In this document: piece by piece, positions 1 to 6,234 of the stretch
Layout of the letters: every line of letters starts with the position of its first letter
Position numbering within the stretch: position 1 is the stretch's first letter
Assembly: GCA_905233335.1 (NCBI GenBank)
Contig: CAJOED010000096.1
Location: 4,541 to 11,698, forward strand
From: an uncultured Synergistales bacterium
GTDB taxonomy: Bacteria; Synergistota; Synergistia; Synergistales; Aminobacteriaceae
Direction of reading: 5' to 3'
DNA: 7,158 bases
The notes under the pieces: model-generated
Databases searched by the model: none
The model's input: only the letters and a program-made list of their open reading frames with translations
Told to the model about the DNA's origin: nothing
Made by a program: the position numbers and the translations under genes

Positions 1-1012
1 CCCGCCAGTACTGCCCCTCATCACCGAAACGCGAAACAACACGCGGCTGATCGTGATTGCACCAGAACAACGCGCTCCATGCTCCCGCTTGCGATAACGC
101 CTCCTGCCACTCACGGAAAACATCACGTAATTTTTCCGGCGCAAAAGTCTCAAGCGTCCACTTGTCCCCGTTCCTGTAGTCGACTTTCAGGTGGTGGAAG
201 TTGAAGCACATGGACATTTCGTGGTTTTCGGGCTTTGAGTATCGTATGCAGTTCTCTATGTCCGTTGAGGCCATTTCGCCGACCGTAATCATGTCGTATA
301 TCCCGGTGTCCTCTACCATTTCGCGTATGTAGTCGTGTACGTGTTCGCCGTCCTTGCAGTAAGGGGAAGCATCTCCGGCCGCAAGCCCGATAAAGTTCTC
401 CGGCTTTGAGATCCTGTTCAGCACGTCGAAACGGAAACCCTGAACTCCTTTTGCCTTCCAGAAGCGTATTACGTCTTTCAGTTCCTCGCGTACTTTGGGA
501 TTGCGCCAGTTGAGGTCTGGCTGTTCTTTCGCGAACTGGTGAAGATACCATTTGCCCACTGAAGGCACATACTCCCATGCAGGCCCGCCGAATATCGAGT
601 CCCATTCTACGGGAGGCTTTCCCTCACTTGCTCCGTCCCGGAAAATGTAGTAGTTCATGTATTCGCTGTCTCCCGTGAGTGCACGCTTGAACCATTCGTG
701 CTCTGATGACGTGTGGTTGAATACCATGTCGAACATGAAGCCCATACCGAGCGCGTCAGCTTCCTGTATCATCGCTTCACAGTCCGACATTGTGCCGAAC
801 ATGGGATTGATATTCCTGTAGTCCGAAACATCGTAGCCGTTGTCCACCATCGGAGAACAGAAGAACGGAGTAACCCATATATATCTTACGCCGAGAGACT
901 GAATGTATTTCAGCTTTGAACGTATGCCGTTGATGTCCCCGATGCCGTCGCCGTTGCTATCACAGAATGACTTGATGTATATTTGGTACACAGTGGAATT
1001 TTTGAAGTTCAT
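1..1012 (-). CDS. treC: Trehalose-6-phosphate hydrolase (GH13), partial, cut by the left window edge
   Basis: Cytoplasmic glycoside hydrolase family 13 enzyme that splits trehalose 6-phosphate into glucose and glucose 6-phosphate. The first 337 codons are visible; the family is usually about 550 residues, so roughly the last 40% lies outside the window. The N-terminus reads MNFKNSTVYQIYIKSF, the usual GH13 opening. GH13 region I is DMVFNH (residues 95-100) followed by TSSEHEWF, as in TreC. Region II is GFRFDVLN with the predicted nucleophile Asp196. Region III is GEMAS with the acid/base Glu246. Region IV is NHDQPR with His320 and Asp321. The start is the ATG at 1012-1010, one base after the permease stop (TAGCATG), with GAGGG at 1026-1022 as ribosome binding site, so translation is probably coupled to the upstream gene. 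Oligo-1,6-glucosidase is the main alternative; the adjacent trehalose-type PTS gene favours TreC. Confidence 0.93.
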   Translation of the reverse strand, partial: MNFKNSTVYQIYIKSFCDSNGDGIGDINGIRSKLKYIQSLGVRYIWVTPFFCSPMVDNGYDVSDYRNINPMFGTMSDCEAMIQEADALGMGFMFDMVFNHTSSEHEWFKRALTGDSEYMNYYIFRDGASEGKPPVEWDSIFGGPAWEYVPSVGKWYLHQFAKEQPDLNWRNPKVREELKDVIRFWKAKGVQGFRFDVLNRISKPENFIGLAAGDASPYCKDGEHVHDYIREMVEDTGIYDMITVGEMASTDIENCIRYSKPENHEMSMCFNFHHLKVDYRNGDKWTLETFAPEKLRDVFREWQEALSQAGAWSALFWCNHDQPRVVSRFGDEGQYWR

Positions 1013-1013
1013 G

Positions 1014-2921
1014 CTATTCCGCCCTCGCTATGTCGTGTTCTCCCGCTTTGACTTCAAGCCCGGAATTGAACGTTAATTTTCTCCCGACATCATTCGTGAT
1101 TACCATTATGGTGGTGAGGTGATGTCCTGCCGCCTTTATCTTTTCCGGGTCGAACGTGATTAATTCCTGCCCGGCCTTTACTCTGTCGCCTTCCTTTACG
1201 TGAATGGTGAAGCCGTCGCCTTTCATGTCTACGGTGTCAAGCCCTATATGCAGCAGAACTTCAAGCCCGTTTGCCATCACGAGCCCTATAGCGTGGTTGC
1301 TTCCTTCCATTGTCTGCTCAACAACAGCATCAACAGGTGCAACGAGAATATTATCTGTCGGCTCTATTGCTATTCCGTCGCCGAGAACTTTCTGCGCAAA
1401 AGTATCATCGGGTACGCTCTCAATGTTCACCGTCAATCCCGAAAGAAACGCGCGGAAATCTACGGGCGAATTGTCCTCAAGTGCTGCTGCTTCCTCGTTG
1501 GCTTCAGCGTCGATGCCCTTGCGTTTGCCGATTGCGTAAGTCAGCGCGCAGGGAACAACAACGGACACACACATACACACCGCGAACCATCCTATATACG
1601 CCGGCTGTATTGAGAGTATTCCGGGCAATCCTCCGACACCGATAGCACTGGCTGTTACGCTTGTGGCTGTGCTGATTATTCCCGCAATGCATGAGCCTGT
1701 CATGCCGCAAATGAACGGGAACACGTACTTCAAGTTCACTCCGAACATTGCCGGTTCAGTTACGCCCAAATAACACGATATGCACGAGGGGATATTGAGT
1801 TCTTTTGCCTTTGCGCTTCTCTTCTGCAAAAATATCATGCCCAAGACCGCGCTTCCTTGTGCGATATTCGAGAGAGCTATCATCGGCCATAACATTGTCC
1901 CGCCGAAATCCGCGATTAACTGAATGTCTATTGCGTTGCTCATGTGATGCAGTCCCGTAATGACCAGCGGAGCGTAGAAGAACCCGAATATTGCGCCGAA
2001 AATCACGCGATACGACCCGGAAATGCCCGCATATACCGCCGCCGAAATCCACGAGCCTATTCTCCACCCGATGGGGCCAAGAACGAAATGCGCCGCCATT
2101 ACCGCGAACAACAAGCTGAAGAACGGAACTAATATCATCTGTACGACCTGCGGAATGATTTTCTTGAAGAAGCGTTCCAGGTATGCGAGAGTGAACGCCG
2201 CCAACATTGCCGGGATGACTTGTGCCTGATAGCCTATCATGTTGATCTTGATGAAGCCGAAATTCCACTGGTTGATTGTGCCGTTCGCAAGTGCTGAAGC
2301 AACACCGTAAGCGTTCGTGAGCTGTGATGATACGAGAGTCAGTCCGAGAATGAGACCGAGCATTTCAGTGCCGCCCATCTTCTTCATGATTGTCCAGCAA
2401 ATTCCGACTGGTATGCCGACATGGAACACCGCCTCACCCAAGAGCCACAAGAAGTGATCCACTCCTGCCCAGAACTGGCTCTGACTCACGAGGGTAGCTC
2501 CGCCGAAAATCTCCATGCTGTCGATTACGTTCCTGAAACCGAGTATCAAGCCTCCGACGACAATAGCGGGGATTAACGGGGCGAATATTTCTGCTATTGA
2601 GGTCATGAGACGCTGCAATATGTTCTGGTTTTGTTTCGACATGCTTTTTACTTCAGCTTTCGACACGCCCGAAACACCTGAAACTTCAGAGAAGTCCTTG
2701 AAGAAGTCTGCTACTTCATTGCCGATAATGACCTGGAACTGTCCTGCCTGAGTGAACGTGCCTTTTACGCTCTTGATTGCCTCGATGCGTTTCAGGTCAG
2801 CTTTTTTCGGGTCAACGAGAACGTAGCGCATACGTGTGATACAGTGAGAGACCGCCGCGATGTTTTCTTTTCCGCCGATAGCAGAGAGAAGTTCGCGTGC
2901 ATCATCGATAAATTTACCCAT
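1014..2921 (-). CDS. treB: PTS trehalose-specific transporter, fused EIIB-EIIC-EIIA
   Basis: Inner-membrane permease that takes up trehalose and phosphorylates it to trehalose 6-phosphate with phosphate from HPr. It has 635 residues. The EIIB domain covers about 1-85, with the phosphorylated cysteine Cys27 in the motif SHCITRMRY. The EIIC membrane domain covers about 105-460 and contains GLHHMSNAIDIQLI, then GGTMLWPMIALSNIAQGSAV and the G-V-T-E-P motif at 386-390. These stretches closely resemble E. coli TreB. The C-terminal EIIA domain covers about 500-635 and holds His543 (SNHAIG) and the expected phospho-acceptor His558 (LLHIGLDTVD), with the same 15-residue spacing as the two active-site histidines of E. 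coli EIIA-Glc. E. coli TreB and B. subtilis TreP lack EIIA, so this version needs only EI and HPr. The ATG at 2921 has GGAGG ten bases upstream. The gene is first in a two-gene operon with treC. Sucrose-type EIIBCA is the alternative. Confidence 0.93.
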   Translation of the reverse strand: MGKFIDDARELLSAIGGKENIAAVSHCITRMRYVLVDPKKADLKRIEAIKSVKGTFTQAGQFQVIIGNEVADFFKDFSEVSGVSGVSKAEVKSMSKQNQNILQRLMTSIAEIFAPLIPAIVVGGLILGFRNVIDSMEIFGGATLVSQSQFWAGVDHFLWLLGEAVFHVGIPVGICWTIMKKMGGTEMLGLILGLTLVSSQLTNAYGVASALANGTINQWNFGFIKINMIGYQAQVIPAMLAAFTLAYLERFFKKIIPQVVQMILVPFFSLLFAVMAAHFVLGPIGWRIGSWISAAVYAGISGSYRVIFGAIFGFFYAPLVITGLHHMSNAIDIQLIADFGGTMLWPMIALSNIAQGSAVLGMIFLQKRSAKAKELNIPSCISCYLGVTEPAMFGVNLKYVFPFICGMTGSCIAGIISTATSVTASAIGVGGLPGILSIQPAYIGWFAVCMCVSVVVPCALTYAIGKRKGIDAEANEEAAALEDNSPVDFRAFLSGLTVNIESVPDDTFAQKVLGDGIAIEPTDNILVAPVDAVVEQTMEGSNHAIGLVMANGLEVLLHIGLDTVDMKGDGFTIHVKEGDRVKAGQELITFDPEKIKAAGHHLTTIMVITNDVGRKLTFNSGLEVKAGEHDIARAE

Positions 2922-2931
2922 AAAATATTCG

Positions 2932-2936
2932 CCTCC
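2932..2936 (-). promoter_or_regulatory. Ribosome binding site of the trehalose PTS gene
   Basis: GGAGG on the minus strand, 10 bases before the ATG at 2921. It fixes the start at this ATG, from which the EIIB domain begins at the usual distance before Cys27. Confidence 0.75.
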
Positions 2937-2947
2937 AAATATAATAT

Positions 2948-2976
2948 TTGCCAGTGGAAAAATTCGGGGATATTGT
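2948..2976 (+). promoter_or_regulatory. Candidate promoter for folK
   Basis: TTGCCA at 2948-2953 (5/6 to the -35 consensus), a 17-bp spacer, then TATTGT at 2971-2976 (4/6 to the -10 consensus). The start would be near 2983. A second plus-strand -10, TATAAT at 2988-2993, has no matching -35 (CGGGGA at the right distance) and would give a leader of only about 13 nt. The two readings compete, so the exact promoter is uncertain. Confidence 0.35.
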
Positions 2977-2986
2977 TAATTGTTAA
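2973..2986. repeat. Tandem heptamer TTGTTAA x2 in the divergent intergenic region
   Basis: Two perfect head-to-tail copies of TTGTTAA at 2973-2979 and 2980-2986, followed directly by the palindromic box ATTATAAT at 2986-2993. They sit between the divergent tre and folK starts, where a regulator bound to them could affect both genes. Short AT-rich repeats also arise by chance, so a binding-site role is only a possibility. Confidence 0.4.
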
Positions 2987-2991
2987 TTATA
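2986..2991 (-). promoter_or_regulatory. Candidate -10 box for the trehalose operon
   Basis: A perfect TATAAT on the minus strand, inside the palindrome ATTATAAT (2986-2993). Transcription would start near 2979 and give a leader of about 58 nt before the permease ATG. The -35 side is weak: CATACA at 3015-3010 with an 18-bp spacer is the best I can find. A nearer TATTAT at 2946-2941 would start transcription at the ribosome binding site and is less likely. I saw no clear TreR-type or cre operator, so how trehalose regulates the operon is not visible. Confidence 0.35.
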
Positions 2992-3012
2992 ATGCAGGGA
3001 GTGAATTTTTGT

Positions 3013-3504
3013 ATGAATGTATATTTCGGTTTAGGCTCTAACTTGGGAAACAGATTACAGAACTTGCGCAATGCCCTCACAAAATTATCATCACTCGGAA
3101 AAGTCATAAAGTGCAGTGATGTATTCGCGACTGCTCCCTGGGGCGGCGTGGAACAGCCTGATTACCTGAATGCGTGTGTGTCGGTTGACGTGGACGACAG
3201 CATGACACCTCCGGGACTGCTTGCGTGCGTGAAAGAATATGAGCGTGAACTTGGCCGTGTGCCTTCTGTGCGCTGGGGTGAACGTAAGATCGACATCGAT
3301 ATTCTGCTGATTGAGGGCATGACGTATCACTCTGACACTCTCGACATTCCGCACGTGAGTATGTGTGAGCGTCTGTTTGTACTTGTGCCGTTGATGCAGT
3401 TAGTGCCGCGTGAATGGACTCACCCCGTGAACGGAAAGACTATCGGCGAGATGATTGGTGCGCTTGAGGGTGAGTCGTACCCGTTGAGAATTATGGGACT
3501 GTGA
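3013..3504 (+). CDS. folK: 2-Amino-4-hydroxy-6-hydroxymethyldihydropteridine diphosphokinase (HPPK)
   Basis: Cytoplasmic folate-pathway enzyme that transfers pyrophosphate from ATP to 6-hydroxymethyl-7,8-dihydropterin, making the substrate of dihydropteroate synthase (FolP). The protein has 163 residues, close to the E. coli enzyme. Family motifs appear in order: GLGSNLGN (6-13), ATAPWGGVEQPDYLN (39-53), RWGERKIDIDILL (87-99) with the Mg-binding pair Asp94 and Asp96, and the C-terminal PHVSMCERLFVLVPL block. I chose the ATG at 3013 because the first beta strand (NVYFGLGSN) starts right after it and AGGGAG lies at 2996-3001. Earlier in-frame starts (TTG 2980, ATG 2992, GTG 3001) would add residues with no family counterpart. 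No other folate genes are in the window; the neighbours are a divergent sugar PTS and a downstream channel gene. Confidence 0.94.
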   Translation: MNVYFGLGSNLGNRLQNLRNALTKLSSLGKVIKCSDVFATAPWGGVEQPDYLNACVSVDVDDSMTPPGLLACVKEYERELGRVPSVRWGERKIDIDILLIEGMTYHSDTLDIPHVSMCERLFVLVPLMQLVPREWTHPVNGKTIGEMIGALEGESYPLRIMGL

Positions 3505-3516
3505 GAAATCTTCATA

Positions 3517-3522
3517 TATAAT
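3517..3522 (+). promoter_or_regulatory. Candidate -10 box in the folK-channel gap
   Basis: TATAAT in the 52-bp gap after folK. No good -35 is found at 16-18 bp upstream (TGGGAC at 3494-3499 is poor). The channel gene may therefore have its own start site or be read through from folK; no terminator hairpin separates them. Confidence 0.3.
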
Positions 3523-3540
3523 CTGGTGGTAAAAATTTTT

Positions 3541-3550
3541 AGGGGGGAAA
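3541..3550 (+). promoter_or_regulatory. Purine-rich ribosome binding site of the channel gene
   Basis: AGGGGGGAAA followed by GGCATC and the ATG at 3557. It supports this start over other nearby codons. The preceding TAAAAATTTTTA (3530-3541) is a perfect palindrome but too AT-rich and short to call a terminator. Confidence 0.6.
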
Positions 3551-3556
3551 GGCATC

Positions 3557-4384
3557 ATGAATTTTCTTTCGCCGTCAGAAATTGCAGAGTGTGCGGTCAA
3601 TGCAGGAGTGAAGAAAGCAAATATCACCGTCATAAATCAATTCATACTCGGAATGTTAGCGGGAGCATTTATCGCGTTCGGTGCTCAAGTGTCGAACATG
3701 GCCACTCACACTATAGCAGACATCAGCACGGCGAAACTCATCGCTGGATTAATCTTTCCGGCGGGGCTGATCATGGTGGTGATGGCAGGAGCAGAACTCT
3801 TCACCGGCAACAACCTCATGATACTCTCACTGCTCGAACGGAAAATCACGCTCATTCAGTTATTGCGCTCGTGGGTTGTCGTGTACTTGGGCAACTTGGC
3901 CGGGAGTGTGCTTGTTGCGTTTCTCGTCGTGAAGTCGGGACAGCTCAATTACTCCGGCGGACTCTTGGGAGCAGTAACGATTAAGGCGGCGGCGGGAAAA
4001 GTCAGTCTGTCGTTCGTGAATGCGTTTGTGCTCGGTGTGCTGTGCAACTGGCTTGTGTGCCTGGCTGTATGGATGACTTTCGGCGCAAAGGACGGTATCA
4101 GCAAAGCGGCAGTGATATTTTTCCCGATATGGCTGTTTGTTGCGTCGGGTTTCGAGCACAGTATAGCGAACATGTACTACATCACAGCAGGAATTTTCGC
4201 CAAGCCTGAAGCACTCTACGCAGGCAAGGCCGCAGAACTCGGAGCGAATATTGACGGCCTGACGTGGAGCGCAATGTTCACGAGAAATCTTTTGCCCGTA
4301 ACTTTGGGTAATATCGTCGGCGGTGCAGTGTGTGTCGGTTGTGTGTACTGGTTTGTGTATCGACGAACACTTTATCTTTCATGA
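3557..4384 (+). CDS. Formate/nitrite transporter (FNT) family channel
   Basis: Inner-membrane pentameric channel of the FocA/NirC/hydrosulfide family, which passes small monovalent anions such as formate, nitrite or HS-. It has 275 residues, the family's normal length. The N-terminus FLSPSEIAECAVNAGVKKA is typical. Six membrane segments can be placed at about 29-50, 62-82, 98-124, 150-175, 180-207 and 245-270. Conserved features include NQFILGMLAGAFIAFG, the AGAELFTGNNLM stretch (the threonine-bearing loop of FocA), NWLVCLAVW, and GFEHSIANM with the central His201. The sequence does not tell which anion is carried. No pfl, nitrite reductase or sulfite reductase gene is adjacent to help; in a fermentative host formate would be the first guess. 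The gene sits 52 bp after folK on the same strand with a strong ribosome binding site and no visible terminator after it. Confidence 0.93.
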   Translation: MNFLSPSEIAECAVNAGVKKANITVINQFILGMLAGAFIAFGAQVSNMATHTIADISTAKLIAGLIFPAGLIMVVMAGAELFTGNNLMILSLLERKITLIQLLRSWVVVYLGNLAGSVLVAFLVVKSGQLNYSGGLLGAVTIKAAAGKVSLSFVNAFVLGVLCNWLVCLAVWMTFGAKDGISKAAVIFFPIWLFVASGFEHSIANMYYITAGIFAKPEALYAGKAAELGANIDGLTWSAMFTRNLLPVTLGNIVGGAVCVGCVYWFVYRRTLYLS

Positions 4385-4412
4385 CAATAATAACGCTGAA
4401 ATCAAAAAACTA

Positions 4413-4421
4413 TGATATAAA
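4413..4421 (+). promoter_or_regulatory. Candidate extended -10 promoter for the esterase operon
   Basis: TGATATAAA fits the extended -10 pattern TGnTATAAT with one mismatch, in the AT-rich gap after the channel gene. An overlapping TATGAT is at 4411-4416. A TGACA-containing hexamer (ATGACA, 4381-4386) lies too far upstream to act as -35. Transcription would start near 4428, ahead of the small ORF and the carboxylesterase. No terminator is visible between the channel gene and this point. Confidence 0.35.
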
Positions 4422-4441
4422 ATAAGCCTCATACTTTAGGA

Positions 4442-4654
4442 GTGCAGGGGACTTCAGGAAATCAGAGATGTTCATATGTCGCTCCAAAGGCTGATAAAGT
4501 CATCCTATGTTACAGTTCTTTTGATAGTGAAGGCGGCGACAGTTTTGCAGTGGGTACAGTAAATTTTTCGGCTTTACGCACAGAAGACGGGTGGCGCATT
4601 CAGAAAATGACGAGGAAAATACAAAAATCTTATCAGGAGGTATCTATATCATGA
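4442..4654 (+). pseudogene. 70-codon ORF of unknown function: possible gene remnant or leader ORF
   Basis: An open frame of 70 codons from a GTG at 4442 to a TGA that overlaps the ATG of the next gene (ATGA, 4651-4654). I do not recognise the protein. The first part is polar; the middle, KVILCYSSFDSEGGDSFAVG followed by VNFSALRTEDGWRIQKM, looks like beta strands from the C-terminal end of a folded domain (the GWRI ending recalls NTF2-like folds, a weak resemblance). The start is poor: there is no Shine-Dalgarno at a usable distance, no in-frame ATG until 4606, and a TAA at 4418-4420 closes the frame upstream. It may be the surviving 3' end of a decayed gene kept because it contains the ribosome binding site of the esterase. 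The alternative is a real small protein or leader coupled to the esterase. Confidence 0.35.
4635..4640 (+). promoter_or_regulatory. Ribosome binding site of the carboxylesterase
   Basis: AGGAGG, 10 bases before the ATG at 4651. It decides the esterase start: the frame is open further upstream to a GTG at 4591, but the signal peptide begins exactly at 4651. Confidence 0.8.
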
Positions 4655-6234
4655 AACGTTTTATGTTTGCTTTACTTCTTGCAGTACTGTTTGCTGTCCC
4701 GGCACTTGCTGAAGTTCTCGCTGGTCCCGGAATTGCTGTCGTTGATGTCGACGGCGGAAAGTTACAGGGCTACATACGCAATGGCATCTACACATATCAC
4801 GGTGTCCCTTACGCACAGTCAGAGCCATTCATGCCCCCCGAAAAACTCCCGGCATGGGACGGAGTGAAACTCGCGCTGAATTACGGCCCGATGTCCCCGC
4901 AAGGAACTTCACGAACTGACGACATGTTCCCTTCTCACTGGTACTGGCCGTACTGGCCTCCGCGTAACTATGAGCAGAGCAGCAACTGTCAGAACCTCAA
5001 CATATGGACTCCCGGACTCGATGACGCAAAACGTCCCGTTATGGTATGGCTTCACGGCGGGGGATTCATGGCAGGCTCGGCAATGGCTGAAGACGTTTAC
5101 GACGGCGAAAACTTAGCGCGAACGGGAGATGTCGTTGTTGTCAGCGTAAATCACCGCTTGAACGTGCTGGGCTTTCTTGATCTTTCCGCGTACGGTGAAG
5201 AGTACAAATACTCCGGCAATCTCGGCATAATGGATCTCGTTGCGTCCCTCGAATGGATACGTGATAACATCGCGAAATTCGGCGGCGACCCGGAAAATGT
5301 TACGTTGTTCGGGCAGTCAGGAGGCGGGGCAAAAATTCTCACTCTCATGGGAACTCCGGCGGCAAAGGGATTATTCCACAAGGCCATAGAGCAGAGCGGT
5401 GCGGTCGAACTCATGGGAATAACTTTACCCGAACAGAAAGCCTCAAGGAGAGTTGCTGAACTCACGCTACAGAACTTGGGAATTTCTCCGGCTGATGTTG
5501 CGAAACTGAAAGATATACCGTATACAGAATTACGTGCGGCGGGCGATAAGGCACTTGCTCAAGCGATAGAGGAAGGGTGCGAAATATCTTCATGGTCTCC
5601 CGTGAAGGACGGGGGCGGCTTCCCTGAACAGGCGAAAGATATACCCATGCTTATCGGCTCTGCACTCAATGAATGGATTTCTACTCCGTTGTTTGCTGAC
5701 ATGTCAACTACACAGAGCGACAACAAAAATTTTTGGGACGACGCAAAAGTCGGTGAACAGTTAGTGGCGAAATACGGCGACAAATACAGCGCAGTAGTCG
5801 ACGCATTCACTAAGGCTTACCCGTACAAGAAGAAGGCTGATGCATTATACGTTGACTCGTGGCTCCGTACGAGGGCGAAAAAGACCATGAACATCAAGGC
5901 AGAACAGAACGGCGCACCTGTTTATGCGTATGTGTTCACGTGGGAGACTCCGATAATGGGCGGTTATGCGATGGCGTATCACTGCTCGGAACTTCCTTTT
6001 GTGTTCAACAACATAGCATTGAGTGAGACGGCTACGGGAGGCGGCGAAAAGGCTCAGGCACTTGCGGACAAGATGAGCGGTGCATGGGTGAGTTTCGCGA
6101 GGACGGGCAATCCGGGATGGGAAGCATACACGCGGGACGGCGGAGCTGTTATGCTGTTTGACGACGAGTGCATTATCACACATAATCATGACGACGTGCT
6201 GATGAACTTGCTTGCTCCTGACTATGTGTATTAA
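4651..6234 (+). CDS. Exported type-B carboxylesterase (COesterase family)
   Basis: Serine esterase of the alpha/beta-hydrolase fold that hydrolyses carboxylic esters; the natural substrate is not shown. It has 527 residues, normal for the family. A Sec signal peptide spans about residues 1-20 (MKRF, a hydrophobic core, then PALA before Glu21), so the enzyme should act in the periplasm or outside the cell. Family landmarks in order: GVPYAQ, CQNLNIWTP, the oxyanion-hole motif His135-Gly-Gly-Gly, VSVNHRLNVLGFL, and GNLGIMDLVASLEWI. The nucleophile elbow is GQSGGG with Ser223, and the predicted acid and base are Glu341 (GSALNEW) and His444 (YHCSELPFVF). The triad is complete. The elbow differs from the textbook GESAGG, as in some bacterial members. 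The gene overlaps a small upstream ORF by ATGA and the downstream hydrolase by 11 nt, which suggests a coupled operon. Para-nitrobenzyl-esterase-type enzymes are its relatives. Confidence 0.93.
   Translation: MKRFMFALLLAVLFAVPALAEVLAGPGIAVVDVDGGKLQGYIRNGIYTYHGVPYAQSEPFMPPEKLPAWDGVKLALNYGPMSPQGTSRTDDMFPSHWYWPYWPPRNYEQSSNCQNLNIWTPGLDDAKRPVMVWLHGGGFMAGSAMAEDVYDGENLARTGDVVVVSVNHRLNVLGFLDLSAYGEEYKYSGNLGIMDLVASLEWIRDNIAKFGGDPENVTLFGQSGGGAKILTLMGTPAAKGLFHKAIEQSGAVELMGITLPEQKASRRVAELTLQNLGISPADVAKLKDIPYTELRAAGDKALAQAIEEGCEISSWSPVKDGGGFPEQAKDIPMLIGSALNEWISTPLFADMSTTQSDNKNFWDDAKVGEQLVAKYGDKYSAVVDAFTKAYPYKKKADALYVDSWLRTRAKKTMNIKAEQNGAPVYAYVFTWETPIMGGYAMAYHCSELPFVFNNIALSETATGGGEKAQALADKMSGAWVSFARTGNPGWEAYTRDGGAVMLFDDECIITHNHDDVLMNLLAPDYVY

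Noticed and set aside
150..605. 151-codon minus-strand ORF inside treC
   Set aside because: It is another frame of the treC region; the treC frame shows all four GH13 motifs, while this ORF has an Arg-rich, low-complexity composition with no domain.
1756..2268. 170-codon minus-strand ORF within the trehalose permease gene
   Set aside because: Out-of-frame shadow of the EIIC domain; composition is His/Arg-rich and unlike a real protein.
2922..3012. TreR or cre operator in the tre upstream region
   Set aside because: No close match to a TGTATATACA-like TreR site or a TGNAANCGNTNNCA-like cre site could be found by eye.
3530..3541. TAAAAATTTTTA as a terminator after folK
   Set aside because: A pure A/T palindrome with no GC stem and no loop; it lies just before the channel gene's ribosome binding site.
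3526..3984. 152-codon plus-strand ORF overlapping the FNT channel gene
   Set aside because: Alternative frame of a clear membrane-channel gene; rich in His, Ser and Arg, with no start signal.
4591..4650. 20-residue N-terminal extension of the carboxylesterase from a GTG at 4591
   Set aside because: It would bury the signal peptide, and the AGGAGG at 4635-4640 clearly serves the ATG at 4651.
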